Positions 8,440 through 17,480 of a stretch of DNA of 64,000 nt are shown here, one piece after another. The stretch spans positions 124,001-188,000 of the forward strand of contig NZ_JBFAPA010000003.1 of the NCBI RefSeq assembly GCF_040675465.1, read 5' to 3'. Source of the DNA: Kibdelosporangium sp040675465. GTDB taxonomy: Bacteria; Actinomycetota; Actinomycetes; Mycobacteriales; Pseudonocardiaceae. The translations under genes were made by a program, and so were the position numbers. The stretch's first letter is position 1, and each line of letters starts with the position of its first letter. The notes under the pieces were generated by a model. That model was not told the origin of the DNA. It searched no databases and saw only the letters and a list, made by a program, of their open reading frames with translations.

Positions 8440-9313
8440 CCGGCACGATCCACTTGCGCAGCAGTGGCGGGAGGCGTTTCTCCAGCCCGTAGGACTCCAG
8501 ATGCGCCTGGAACACCTCGTTGAAGGCGTGCTCGACGCCCTCGGAGTCCCACACCTCCCGCTCCAGGATCGGCGCCTTGAAGTACGGCTGCCCGATGATG
8601 TGCAGCTGCGGGCCGTTGCACCGGATGATCTGCCCGGTGATCCCGTGCGACCGGTCGGACAGCAGGAACAGCGCCACCGGCGCGATCCGGCTGGGTGTGC
8701 GGTCCGGCGGGCAGGCCCGCAGCGACCGCTCCGACTTCCACACCATCCTGGTGTGCGCCAACGGGCACAGCGCGTTGACGCGGATTCCGGCCTCCTCCAT
8801 GTCCAGCGCCCACGAGTAGGTGAGCGATGCCACCGCGCCCTTCGACGCCGAGTACACCCCGAGTTTGCGCTGCCCCAGGTGCGCCCCGGAGGAGACGTTG
8901 ACGATCGACCCGCCACCCTGTGCACGCATGTGGCGGGCGGCCGCGATGCCGACGTACATCACGCCGAGCACGTTGACCTCGACCAGTTCCCTGAGCTGGT
9001 CGACGTCCTCGTCCCACGGGAGGGCCTCGTAGTTGAGGCCGGCGTTGTTGACCAGTCCGTCGATCCGGCCGAACTCGCCCACGCACAGCTCCACGATCTG
9101 CTGTGCCTGCGTGGGGTCGGCGACCGAGTGGGTACTCGCGACGACCTTGCCCCCTTGCGCCCTGATGTTCTCCGCGGTCCGTTCCGCCAGGTCAGCGTCG
9201 ATGTCGTTGACCACTACCGCCGCTCCCGCGTGCGCGGCGTGCAGGGCGAAAGCCTCGCCGAGGCCGCGCCCGGCCCCGGTGATGACCACGGCCTTGCCGT
9301 CCAAGAACCTCAT
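8426..9313 (-). CDS. Short-chain dehydrogenase/reductase
   Basis: A classical SDR of 295 residues with the cofactor motif TGAGRGLG, NNAG, the catalytic Ser in NVSSG and Tyr-x3-Lys in YSASKGA. An aspartate after the second strand (VNDID) favours NAD(H) over NADP(H). The C-terminus carries an extra stretch of about 45 residues (PILEREVWDSEG to KWIVPATAS) seen in hydroxyacyl-CoA-type SDRs, but the substrate is unknown. The ATG at 9313 is chosen as it lies just before the Rossmann fold; the frame is open for 21 more codons upstream without a good ribosome site. Confidence 0.85.
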   Translation of the reverse strand: MRFLDGKAVVITGAGRGLGEAFALHAAHAGAAVVVNDIDADLAERTAENIRAQGGKVVASTHSVADPTQAQQIVELCVGEFGRIDGLVNNAGLNYEALPWDEDVDQLRELVEVNVLGVMYVGIAAARHMRAQGGGSIVNVSSGAHLGQRKLGVYSASKGAVASLTYSWALDMEEAGIRVNALCPLAHTRMVWKSERSLRACPPDRTPSRIAPVALFLLSDRSHGITGQIIRCNGPQLHIIGQPYFKAPILEREVWDSEGVEHAFNEVFQAHLESYGLEKRLPPLLRKWIVPATAS

Positions 9314-9671
9314 GGCACAACGGTGGCAGTGGCCGGCTGCCACGGGTGGGTGACCCGCGCCGAGCGGTCCGCTCATTGCGCCAAACGAACCATCGAGTTA
9401 GGCCGCACAATACAGCGCAACCTATCAACGTCTCCGTCCAGAATGTGCCGAAGCGGTGAATCATATTGCCGGTTTGGATCTCAAAGTTGCCGGTCGCCGG
9501 TTTAGGGTTCGACGAATCTCGCAGCTCAGACGTGGTCTAGACCTGCCGCTGAACACTGTTCTGAAGTACAGGGACATTTCACTCCTGATCCACAGGGGCG
9601 CACTACTGTTGTCCTCAGTCCGGGCGGCGTATTACGGCATAGGGGGGTATGTCGTAATACGCTCCGGATGG
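9314..9671. other. Intergenic region between the SDR and the SARP regulator
   Basis: No convincing gene is present. It is the upstream region of the SDR gene (minus strand) and the 3' flank of the SARP gene. It is less GC-rich than its surroundings and contains the hairpin at 9627-9662. A plus-strand open frame begins here but runs straight into the antisense of the SARP gene and shows no domain. Confidence 0.6.
9627..9662. terminator. Long hairpin downstream of the SARP-type regulator
   Basis: Fifteen-base arms 9627-9641 and 9648-9662 (GCGTATTACG core) flank a loop of six G residues. On the plus strand all pairs form, one as G-U; on the minus strand there is one A-C mismatch. It sits ten bases past the stop of the SARP gene. 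A terminator is the simplest reading, though an AT-rich palindrome could also be a protein site. Confidence 0.5.
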
Positions 9672-12600
9672 CTAGTCGTCGATCGGCGGCACGCCGAGCG
9701 CGGTGAAGATCGCGGCCGCGGTGCTCCGTTCCACCAACGCCTCGGCGGTCTCGCCCAGTCCCTGCTGGATCTGCGCCTTCGCCTGACGCGCCCACGCCTC
9801 CACCAGACGCTGACCCGTGCGCCGCGCGATGGTCAACGCCTGCTGAGCGTGGTCGTGCGCGCGAGCGAAGTCGTTGAACGCCAAGTACCCCAACGCGAGC
9901 ACGGTCAACGCGCGCGCCTCCAGCAGCCGCATCCCGGAGTCACGCATCACCGACAACGCGTCCCGCGCGGCGGTCAACGCCTCGGCGACGTGTCCCGCGC
10001 GGCGCAACGCGGCCGACATGCCGATCAGCACGGACGTCTCGCCGTAGCGGAACTCTATGTCCCGGGCCAGGTTCAGCGCGTCCCGGTAGTGACCGAGCGC
10101 GATGTCCGTGTGGCCACGGCGCATGTGGGCGGTCGCGACGATGTCGAGGCCGCTGACTTCGTGCCGTCGTTCGCCTAACTGACGCCCCTGAGTGATAGCA
10201 GTGCGCGCCAACACGACAGCCCTGCGATACCTACCGGCGTCACAGTGGGTCTCAGCAAGGCAAATGATCGTACTGACCTCACCGTGCCTGTCCCCCAGGT
10301 GACGGCAGGTAGCCAGGGCCCGTAGGTGGCACTGCACGGCCGCGTCCATGTCGCCGAGCGCCCAGTTCGCCAGACCGGCGCCGTTCAACGCGCGCGCCTC
10401 GGTGTTGCGGTTGCCGAGTTCCCTGGCCAGCGTGATCGACTGCTTGTGCCAGCTCAGGGCTTGGTCCGGGCGGCCGAGCGAAAGCTGTGCCACGCCAACG
10501 TAGTTGAGCCCGGTCGCCTCACCCGCGCGGTTGCCGGTCTCGCGGTTGATCGTCAACGCCTGCGAGTAGTAGCTGGCGGCCTGCGCGGGACGGCCGAGCT
10601 GCGAGTGCACGCGGCCGAGGTTGTGCAGGGAGGCGGCTTCGCCGGTGCGGTTGCCGATCCGCCGGTTGAGCGCGAGGGCCTCGTTGTGGTTGGTGATCGC
10701 GCGTTGGTAGTCGCTGAGGTTGTAGTAGATCAGGCCGACGATGTCCAAAATGGACGCTTCGGCCATGGGATCGCCCTCCTGGCGGGCGACGTCCAGCGCC
10801 ACCTGGCAGATCTCCAGGCCGTCCACGCCGTGGCCGCGGCTGATGAAGTACCCGCGCAGCGCGTCGGTGATCTGCCAGGCGAAGGGGCGCAGTCCTTTCG
10901 CCGCGGTCGCGGCCCAGTTGATGGCCGCGATCAGGTTCGGGCCCTCGGCGTCGAGCCAGCCGATGGCCTCGGTCTCGTCGGTCAGCGCGGTGATGTGCAC
11001 ACCCGGCGCGGGCGGCTTGATGGGCAACCGCATGGTGTCCGGGAACAACCGTGTGGTCGCCGCGTGCGCGGTGTACAGGTAGTAGTCCAGCAGGCGCCGC
11101 AACGCGGGTTCGGCGTCCTCCGCACGCGCTTTGCTGCCCGCGTATTCGGCGAGCAGGTCGTGCAGGCTGAACCGGTCGCCGCTCTCCGGGTGCACGAGGT
11201 TCGCCGACACCAAGTGCCCCAGCCACCGCCGCACGTTCGCCGGGCTGCCCGCGGTCATGGCGATCGCCGCGTCGGACGAGAAATCCGTGCCAGGAACCAA
11301 GCCCAGCAACCGGAACAGCTGCTGTGACTCCGGGCCGAGCCTGGTGTACGACAGGTCGAACGCGGCCTGCACGGCGCCTTGCTCATCGCCGTCGACCGCT
11401 AGCCCAGCCAGACGGCCCTGCCTCCGCAGATCCGCCGTGTACGCGGCGATCTCCGTGTGTGGCCCCGAAGACAGGTTCGCCGCGGCGATCCGTAGTGCCA
11501 ACGGCAGGTACGCGCACGCGTCGAGCAGATCAGCGACCGAGGCTTCTTCGTCGCGCATCCGGTCGACGCCGATCGTGCGCTCCAGCAACGCCTGCGCCTC
11601 TTCGGGATGCAACCCGTCCAGCTGCATCCGGTGCGCACCCTCACGCGCGGACAAACCGCCCAGACGGCCCCGGCTGGTCACCAGCACCAGACAGCCCGCG
11701 CTGCCCGGCAGCAACGGCCGGACCTGGTCCACTCCGCTGGCGTTGTCCAGCACGATCAACACCTTGCGGTTGGCCAGGAGCGTGCGGAACATACCCATGC
11801 CCTCGTCGACGTCAATCGGCACCTGCTCGGCCGGGACCCCCAGGGCGTGCAGGAACCGTGACAGTGCGTCCAACGGCCGCACGGGTGGCCCCGAGGCCGC
11901 GTAGCCACGTAGGTCGACATACAGCTGACCGTCGGGATAACGGTGACGTACGCGGTGTGCCCAGTGCACGGCTAGTGCCGTCTTGCCGACGCCAGCGATG
12001 CCTTCGATGGTCACGATCACCACGGCGGTCGTCTGGTCGCCTTCGGGGACCAGCGAGTCCAGCATCTCCAACTGCGCCTCACGCCCGGCGAACCCGGTGA
12101 CGTCCGCGGGCAACTGCGCCGGGATCGCACGACTGGTCATCGGGGACACAGTGGACACTTGGGGCGTCTCGCGCTGCAGGATCCGCAGGTGCGCGTCCCG
12201 CATCTCGTTGCCCGGCCGCACGCCCAGCTCGTCCGCCAGCCGGTCGCGCACCTCGGCGAACAACCGCAGCGCCGCCGCCTGCTGACCGGACCCGGCCAAC
12301 GCGGTCATCAGCCGCGCGTTGAGCCCCTCGTGCAGGCCGCCATGCAACGGATCCTCACCCGCCAAGCGGTGCAATTGGACTGCTGCCTGCTCGTGCCGGC
12401 CAAGCTCGATCGCGAGGTCGGCGTACGACAGCACCCCAGCCAGACGACGCTGCGCCAGTGCCATGGCCGCCGGGTGCCTACGCAGCCTGTCGGGCATATC
12501 GCTGAGTACGGAGCCCCGCCACAGGCCCAGGGCCTCGACGAACAGCGCCTCGGCGGTGTCCGGGTCCTCCGCGGCGATCCGCCGCGCCTCGGTCGACAGC

Positions 12601-13112
12601 TCGTCGAACCGCAGCGCGTCCAGGCCGTCGGAGTCGACTCTCAGCTGGTAGCCGCCGTGCGCAGCGACGATCGGCTGGGCCGGGTCCAGCGCACGGCGCA
12701 GCCGGGCGACGTAGGTGTAGACCAGGTTGAGCGAGGACTTCGGGGGGTGCTCGCCCCACAGAACGTCCACGATCTCCTCGCGCGTGACCACCCGGTTGGG
12801 CTGCAGCGCGAGCAGGGCCAGCAGCGACCTCGGCATGGACGGGCCGATGTCCACCGGGCCCGCACCGGTCCGCACGGTCAGCTCCCCCAGCACGTGGATG
12901 TGCACGTCAGCGCGGCCGTCCAGGACCAGCCCGACCACCTCGGCCAGCCGGCGCATGGACGCCGGCCGCGGCTTGGCCACCCGGCCCTGCTCGATGTAGC
13001 GGACCGCACGCACGCTCACTTCGGCCCGGTCCGCCAGCTCCTGCTGGGTGAGCCCAGCACGGACCCGGTGAGCCCGCAGTAGCTCACCCAACTCGTTGGG
13101 GCCGAACGCCAT
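9672..13112 (-). CDS. AfsR/SARP-type regulator: XRE HTH, wHTH-BTAD, NB-ARC, TPR
   Basis: The 1146-residue protein combines five parts. Residues 6-62 are an XRE helix-turn-helix (LLRAHRVRAGLTQQELADRAEVSVRAVRYIEQG). Residues 70-160 are an OmpR-type winged helix (LGELTVRTGAG, NRVVTREEIVDVLWG), followed to about 315 by the BTAD domain. Residues 340-620 are an NB-ARC ATPase with Walker A GIAGVGKT (371-378) and Walker B VLIVLDNA. The rest, from about 720, is TPR repeats of the form A-x2-LHNLGRVHSQLGRPAQAASYYSQAL. Such STAND regulators activate secondary metabolism or stress genes in actinomycetes. It is divergent from the phospholipase-acyltransferase gene with 95 bases between, so that operon is a candidate target (inference). 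Confidence 0.93.
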   Translation of the reverse strand: MAFGPNELGELLRAHRVRAGLTQQELADRAEVSVRAVRYIEQGRVAKPRPASMRRLAEVVGLVLDGRADVHIHVLGELTVRTGAGPVDIGPSMPRSLLALLALQPNRVVTREEIVDVLWGEHPPKSSLNLVYTYVARLRRALDPAQPIVAAHGGYQLRVDSDGLDALRFDELSTEARRIAAEDPDTAEALFVEALGLWRGSVLSDMPDRLRRHPAAMALAQRRLAGVLSYADLAIELGRHEQAAVQLHRLAGEDPLHGGLHEGLNARLMTALAGSGQQAAALRLFAEVRDRLADELGVRPGNEMRDAHLRILQRETPQVSTVSPMTSRAIPAQLPADVTGFAGREAQLEMLDSLVPEGDQTTAVVIVTIEGIAGVGKTALAVHWAHRVRHRYPDGQLYVDLRGYAASGPPVRPLDALSRFLHALGVPAEQVPIDVDEGMGMFRTLLANRKVLIVLDNASGVDQVRPLLPGSAGCLVLVTSRGRLGGLSAREGAHRMQLDGLHPEEAQALLERTIGVDRMRDEEASVADLLDACAYLPLALRIAAANLSSGPHTEIAAYTADLRRQGRLAGLAVDGDEQGAVQAAFDLSYTRLGPESQQLFRLLGLVPGTDFSSDAAIAMTAGSPANVRRWLGHLVSANLVHPESGDRFSLHDLLAEYAGSKARAEDAEPALRRLLDYYLYTAHAATTRLFPDTMRLPIKPPAPGVHITALTDETEAIGWLDAEGPNLIAAINWAATAAKGLRPFAWQITDALRGYFISRGHGVDGLEICQVALDVARQEGDPMAEASILDIVGLIYYNLSDYQRAITNHNEALALNRRIGNRTGEAASLHNLGRVHSQLGRPAQAASYYSQALTINRETGNRAGEATGLNYVGVAQLSLGRPDQALSWHKQSITLARELGNRNTEARALNGAGLANWALGDMDAAVQCHLRALATCRHLGDRHGEVSTIICLAETHCDAGRYRRAVVLARTAITQGRQLGERRHEVSGLDIVATAHMRRGHTDIALGHYRDALNLARDIEFRYGETSVLIGMSAALRRAGHVAEALTAARDALSVMRDSGMRLLEARALTVLALGYLAFNDFARAHDHAQQALTIARRTGQRLVEAWARQAKAQIQQGLGETAEALVERSTAAAIFTALGVPPIDD

Positions 13113-13207
13113 AGGGGTGATCCTGCCGGAACAACCCGGCCGGCCCCACCAAAACGGTGGTGCGGGCCTGACTGGGTCTTCACGATCTCTGCGGGTACTT
13201 TCCGTAT

Positions 13208-15193
13208 GTGCGCAGGTTGGTGGGGGTCGTAGCGGTCATCGTGGCCGCGCTCGGCTTCGGGATCGTCGCGTCCCGCCCCGCCGCGCCGCCGACCGACATC
13301 CCGCCCGGTGACCTGGCGCTGGCCGCGCAGACCATCGAGGCGCTGCTCCATCCGGGCTCCGGGGTCGACCCGCTGGCCACGCTGCCGCCCGACTTCACCG
13401 CTGTGGAGAAGGTCACGCCCGGCCGGATGCGCGCGCCGGATGGCACCATGCGCGCGGTACACGTCGACGGCGGCTGCTCGACACCTTGGGGCGACGAGAA
13501 CACCCGATGGGACTACAGCGTCGGCTGCAAGGCGCACGACCTCGGTTACGACCTGCTGCGGTACGCGGAGAAGAAGGGCCACCCGCTGCCCGCCGACCTC
13601 CGCCGCCGCCTGGACGACCAGCTGTCGTTCGACATGCACCACCAGTGCGTGCTCAACCCGCAGAACTCGGCCGGGATGTGCTCGGTGGTGGCGTCGCTGT
13701 ACACGGTCGGCCTGGTGGTCAACTCGTGGCACCAGCGCTGGGGTCCGCCGCGCGCGGAGCCGATCTCGTCGTGGGCCGTGGGCCTGCTAGTGGTCATCTT
13801 CCTGCTCGCCGCCCGGCCGCCATGGAAGCGTCGTACTCCTAGCAAACCCGTTGCGCCCCGGCCTTCCGGGCACCCGTACATGTCGTTCCTGCAGGTGCTG
13901 AGCCTGGCCGGGGTCGTGGTCGGCGAGACCGTGCTCGCGTTCGCCGGGAACACCAGCCTGGGACAGCTACAACTGGCGCCACTGCTGTTCTTTGCCAGCG
14001 GTCATGCCAACTTGGTTGCGTGGCGGCAGTCCAACGAGGACTACGGCGTGTACCTGGCCAACCGGATCACCGCGCTGCTGCGGCCGACGTTCGCGTTCGT
14101 GCTCGCGTGGCTGATCGTGCCGTTGGCGCTCGAGGCCCTTGACGCGCCTACCGGGACGATCAACGCGGTGGGCCAGTTGGTCTTGCAACCGTTGTGGTTG
14201 CTGGGACTCGTGTTGATCACTGTGGCTGCGTGTCCGCCGATGCAGTGGCTGTACCAGCGGTTCAGTTGGGTCGTTCCCGCCGTGTTGCTGGTGGCGACGA
14301 CGGCTGTTGACGTTGCTGGGGACTCGGCGCCGTACGTTCACGTCAGCGGGGTGCTGCTGGCGTTGGGGTTCGCGCAGCTGGCCTTCCACTGGCAGGACGG
14401 GCCGCTGCAACGCGTTCCCCGCGTTGTGTTGATCGTCGGTGCTGTAGCTGCCTTGGGTGCGTTTGTCGCGCTGGGGTACCTGCCGTTGCTCGGGATCGCC
14501 TTGGTGTGCCTGGCGTGCATGGTTCGCACGTACGGGTGGGTGCCCCGGCAGGCGGTCAGCGTGCTGCGGAACATGCCGATGACGGTGTACCTGGTGTACG
14601 TCGGGATCGTGTTGCTGGTCTTCGGGTTGACGAGTGCGACAGGTGTGGACTGGTTCACCCGGTTCCGGACCTGGCTCGGGATAGCCATGATCGTGGCGGT
14701 GACGCTGGCCGCGTTCTTCTGGTTCGAACGGCGTCCGCGGCCGTCGGCGACGTTGTCCGGACCGGTGACGGGAATACACGCACTCGCGTCGGCGCTTGGC
14801 GTTGGCTACAGCGTGCTAGGTGTGCTGGGGTTCGCTGTCACCGGCGTGACCTGGCAAGTCGGGGCGCCGTGGCTGTTCGGGCTGGCGCTGGACCCACTGG
14901 CCAACCTGATCCACCTCATGCTGGGCGGGTACCTGATTCAGTACGTCCACAGCGTCCACAGTGGACTCAGTCGGCGTGGTAACCAGTCGTGGCCGTGGCT
15001 GCTGGCCGCGGCGGCTTGTATCCCACCGATCTTCACCACCTGGAGCCCGATCGGGCTGGTGCTGCACAGCGCCACCGTCGCGGTCGCCCTTGCCGTGGTT
15101 TTCGTCCATAGTGGACGTGCGAGCGTGTCATCTGACACAGAGGATCCGGCTCCGGCGCGGCATCCTCTGCCGGGTGACGCAACTGATGGCTGA
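13208..15193 (+). CDS. Fusion protein: secreted phospholipase A2 domain, acyltransferase-3-like membrane domain, DUF4383-like end
   Basis: Residues 1-22 form a signal sequence or membrane anchor. Residues 85-180 match prokaryotic phospholipase A2: GGC (Cys90), GCKAHDLGY with Cys107, His110 and Asp111, then FDMHHQC (Asp142, Cys147) and Cys158, in the order and spacing of the Streptomyces violaceoruber enzyme, including four disulfide cysteines. After a membrane helix near 190-202 comes a multi-helix region from about 225 that resembles actinobacterial acyltransferase-3 proteins (PLLFFASGHANLVAW, ITALLRPTFAFVLAWL, QPLWLLGLVLITVAACPPM, LALGFAQLAFHWQDG). The end (LALDPLANLIHLMLGGYLI) resembles DUF4383. 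The catalytic half should lie outside the membrane. The acyltransferase-like part has GE where relatives carry a GH motif in the first helix, so its activity is uncertain. The start is GTG 13208, and the stop overlaps the next gene. Confidence 0.75.
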   Translation: MRRLVGVVAVIVAALGFGIVASRPAAPPTDIPPGDLALAAQTIEALLHPGSGVDPLATLPPDFTAVEKVTPGRMRAPDGTMRAVHVDGGCSTPWGDENTRWDYSVGCKAHDLGYDLLRYAEKKGHPLPADLRRRLDDQLSFDMHHQCVLNPQNSAGMCSVVASLYTVGLVVNSWHQRWGPPRAEPISSWAVGLLVVIFLLAARPPWKRRTPSKPVAPRPSGHPYMSFLQVLSLAGVVVGETVLAFAGNTSLGQLQLAPLLFFASGHANLVAWRQSNEDYGVYLANRITALLRPTFAFVLAWLIVPLALEALDAPTGTINAVGQLVLQPLWLLGLVLITVAACPPMQWLYQRFSWVVPAVLLVATTAVDVAGDSAPYVHVSGVLLALGFAQLAFHWQDGPLQRVPRVVLIVGAVAALGAFVALGYLPLLGIALVCLACMVRTYGWVPRQAVSVLRNMPMTVYLVYVGIVLLVFGLTSATGVDWFTRFRTWLGIAMIVAVTLAAFFWFERRPRPSATLSGPVTGIHALASALGVGYSVLGVLGFAVTGVTWQVGAPWLFGLALDPLANLIHLMLGGYLIQYVHSVHSGLSRRGNQSWPWLLAAAACIPPIFTTWSPIGLVLHSATVAVALAVVFVHSGRASVSSDTEDPAPARHPLPGDATDG

Positions 15194-16208
15194 GGTCCGC
15201 GCGGAATGGCTGGCCCACGGGCTGTGCACGCAGCCCGCCGACCGGCCGGCCGCGGTCGCGGGCGTCGCCCAGGCCTACCGCGCGGCGGGACTCCCCCCGC
15301 CGGAGCACGTGGTCTGGGCGGGGTCACCGTTCTCGGGGGCGGACGAGGCACAGAAGTCACGTCAAACGGCTGGCCCCAGCGTGCAGTACGAGGTGCACAA
15401 CTACATCTACCTCGGCGACTCGCTGTCGGAGCGGATCAGCCCGGCCACGGGCAACCAGATCTGGTCCGAGGTCGGCTTACCCGTGCACGCGCAGGTCAAC
15501 GCGGTCGTCCAGGCCATCGAGGCGGAGCTGCGGTCGATGCGGGACCTGCTGTGGGAGGGCATCGAGGGCCAGTTCAAGGCCGCCGAGCTGAGCCGGTACG
15601 ACATGTACGCCCGCCTGGGGGCGGTGCCGTGCGGACGAGTCGCCGGGATCACCAGGGTCGCGAAGTCCGCGGGCATGTGGTGGCCGCGGCGGGACGCCGT
15701 GGTGCTGTGTGAACGGCCGTCGGCGCTGTACCGCGACGACCAGTACCGGTTGCACCGGGCCGACGGGCCCGCGCTCGTGTACCCGGACGGCTGGTGTGTG
15801 TACGTGTGGCACGGGACCCGGGTCCCGGCCTCGCTGATCCTGGACGGCTGGCCGATCGAGCAGATCGTCCGGGAGCCCAACAGCGAGGTCCGCCGGTGCG
15901 CGGTCGAACGAGTCGCCTCCGTCGAGGGGTGGGAGTCGCTCATCGCCCGTGCGGGCTGGCCCCAGGTCGGTAGCACCGTGGCAGACCCCGGCAACCCTGG
16001 GCAGACACTGTCGCTGTACCGGGTGCCGGACATCTATCCCGTCCCCGTCAACCTCCTGCTGATGACCAACGGGACGCCCGAGCGGGACGGCACCCGCCGC
16101 TCCTACGCCGAGACCGTCCCCGCCGACCTCACCGACCCCGTGGCGGCCGCCGCGTGGCAGATCGGCATCTCCGCCGACGCCTACCGCCAGACCGTCCGCC
16201 GCACCTAG
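15174..16208 (+). CDS. DUF6745-type protein
   Basis: The 344-residue soluble protein has the hallmark YRLHRADGPALVYPDGWCVYVWHGTRVP, which I recognise as the repeat core of DUF6745 proteins, then a region rich in aromatic residues. There is no signal peptide and no known catalytic motif. GTG 15174 (or ATG 15186) lies inside the end of the phospholipase-acyltransferase gene, so translation is probably coupled. Another gene starts ten bases after its stop. DUF6745 proteins have no established function to my knowledge; the tight coupling suggests a shared task in this three-gene unit. Confidence 0.7.
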   Translation: MTQLMAEVRAEWLAHGLCTQPADRPAAVAGVAQAYRAAGLPPPEHVVWAGSPFSGADEAQKSRQTAGPSVQYEVHNYIYLGDSLSERISPATGNQIWSEVGLPVHAQVNAVVQAIEAELRSMRDLLWEGIEGQFKAAELSRYDMYARLGAVPCGRVAGITRVAKSAGMWWPRRDAVVLCERPSALYRDDQYRLHRADGPALVYPDGWCVYVWHGTRVPASLILDGWPIEQIVREPNSEVRRCAVERVASVEGWESLIARAGWPQVGSTVADPGNPGQTLSLYRVPDIYPVPVNLLLMTNGTPERDGTRRSYAETVPADLTDPVAAAAWQIGISADAYRQTVRRT

Positions 16209-16218
16209 GGAGACTCCC

Positions 16219-16605
16219 GTGATCCTCAGCCAGCTCCTCGGCGGTGACCTGCGCGTTCTCGCCCAGGACCTCGACATTCCCGTGCTCGCCGGCCTGCAGC
16301 ACCAGGGCGACGTGTCCGTCGTGCCCGCCGCCATGGTGCACGACTACATCGAGCCCGCCACCTACGTCCCGGCCGAGGGGGTTGCCGTTGTGCAGGCGCT
16401 CTCCAACGGCAACACCCACCTCCTCCTGGCGTCCGGGGACGTGCGGTACTCGCCCTCGGACGGCTGGCTCACCTTGGGGTCGCTGCACGTTCCGCCGGGG
16501 GCCGAGGCCTATCTCGACCACCCCGAGCACGGCAACAGCGGCATCGCGCCCGGCCGGTACGTGCTGCGGCGCAAGCGCGAGCTCACCGGCCTGGTGATCG
16601 ACTGA
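16219..16605 (+). CDS. Hypothetical protein paired with the DUF6745 gene
   Basis: The product is 128 residues and soluble, without cysteines or membrane helices. It starts with GTG 16219 behind a good AGGGAGA ribosome site at 16207-16213. The sequence (PAAMVHDYIEPATYVPAEGVAVVQALSNGNTHLL... GRYVLRRKRE) reads as a small beta-rich protein. I recognise no domain; in actinobacteria a short protein like this often follows a DUF6745 gene. It ends 23 bases inside the converging hydrolase gene. Confidence 0.65.
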   Translation: MILSQLLGGDLRVLAQDLDIPVLAGLQHQGDVSVVPAAMVHDYIEPATYVPAEGVAVVQALSNGNTHLLLASGDVRYSPSDGWLTLGSLHVPPGAEAYLDHPEHGNSGIAPGRYVLRRKRELTGLVID

Positions 16606-17419
16606 GGATCTCGGCCGCCTCCTGCGGGTACATCAGGAACCGCACGTGGCTGCTGTCCAGCGAGTGCACCTCGAACGGGTTGTCCGGGGTGAGCGCGTCG
16701 GCCTCCCGGATGAACCGGTCCTGCAGGGCCAGCGGCATGGACAGGTCCTTGGTCAGCCGGATGTAGGTGCGTGGGATGCGGCCCCAGGTCGCCGCGTCGG
16801 CCCGGTGGGTGCCCGCGTCGAGGCTCTCGTCGGGTTCGAGGGTGTTGAGGTACGCCAGGAACTCCTGCTCGGTGCCGTCATCGAGCAGCGCGGTCTTCAG
16901 CGCGGCGAGCAAAGCCGGGTCGGCGGTCCGCCAGTTCATCCGCAGCAGGCCCAGCTCGGCCGGGTTGCCCGCCAAGATGCCCACCGTGGCCGCTAGGGCG
17001 CTCGTCGCGTTCTCCGGTTCCGTCGCGTACTCGCCCACCGTCAGGTCCACGCAGCACCACGCGGAGATGTAGACGATCCGGTCGACCAGCTCGGGGATCG
17101 CGTTGCCGACGCCCGTCAGCGTGAGACCACCACGGCTATGACCCACGAGCACTACAGACCCGTGCTCGGCGACGCGCCTTACGACATCGACTACATGCTC
17201 CACAGCCGCGTCGGTTCCCAGCACACTGCCCGGTGCCTTGGCGAAGGCCTCGAGGTCCTGCGGCGCCTGGTACGCGACCGGGAACGACGCACCGAACCCG
17301 TGGCCCGGCAGGTCGACCGCCAGCGAGCGGTGCCCGCGCAGCGCCAGTTCGCGCTGCAGGGGCGCCCAGGTGAAGGAGTTGCTGCTTGAACCGTGCACAA
17401 ACACGTACGTCGGAGTCAC
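16583..17419 (-). CDS. Alpha/beta hydrolase
   Basis: The 278-residue enzyme shows the oxyanion segment VHGSSSNSFTW, the nucleophile elbow GHSRGG (Ser95) and a C-terminal catalytic His258 in DSSHVRF; it has the short cap of hydroxynitrile lyase/esterase-like members. The GTG at 17419 follows AAGGATG at good distance, while longer in-frame extensions are antisense to the neighbouring SDR. It is divergent from that SDR. The substrate is unknown. Confidence 0.85.
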   Translation of the reverse strand: MTPTYVFVHGSSSNSFTWAPLQRELALRGHRSLAVDLPGHGFGASFPVAYQAPQDLEAFAKAPGSVLGTDAAVEHVVDVVRRVAEHGSVVLVGHSRGGLTLTGVGNAIPELVDRIVYISAWCCVDLTVGEYATEPENATSALAATVGILAGNPAELGLLRMNWRTADPALLAALKTALLDDGTEQEFLAYLNTLEPDESLDAGTHRADAATWGRIPRTYIRLTKDLSMPLALQDRFIREADALTPDNPFEVHSLDSSHVRFLMYPQEAAEILSRSPGR

Positions 17420-17480
17420 CCGGACATCCTTACCCAAACCATGACACGTTCTGACAGGGTTCGCCGCGAGTGTGGCGGGC

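Noticed and set aside
9456..10178. Plus-strand frame starting in the SDR/SARP spacer
   Set aside because: Most of it is antisense to the TPR part of the SARP gene, and the short unique part is not protein-like.
9672..16605. Biosynthetic gene cluster suggested by a SARP regulator
   Set aside because: No NRPS, PKS, terpene or RiPP genes are near; the SARP here is more likely a local or global STAND regulator.
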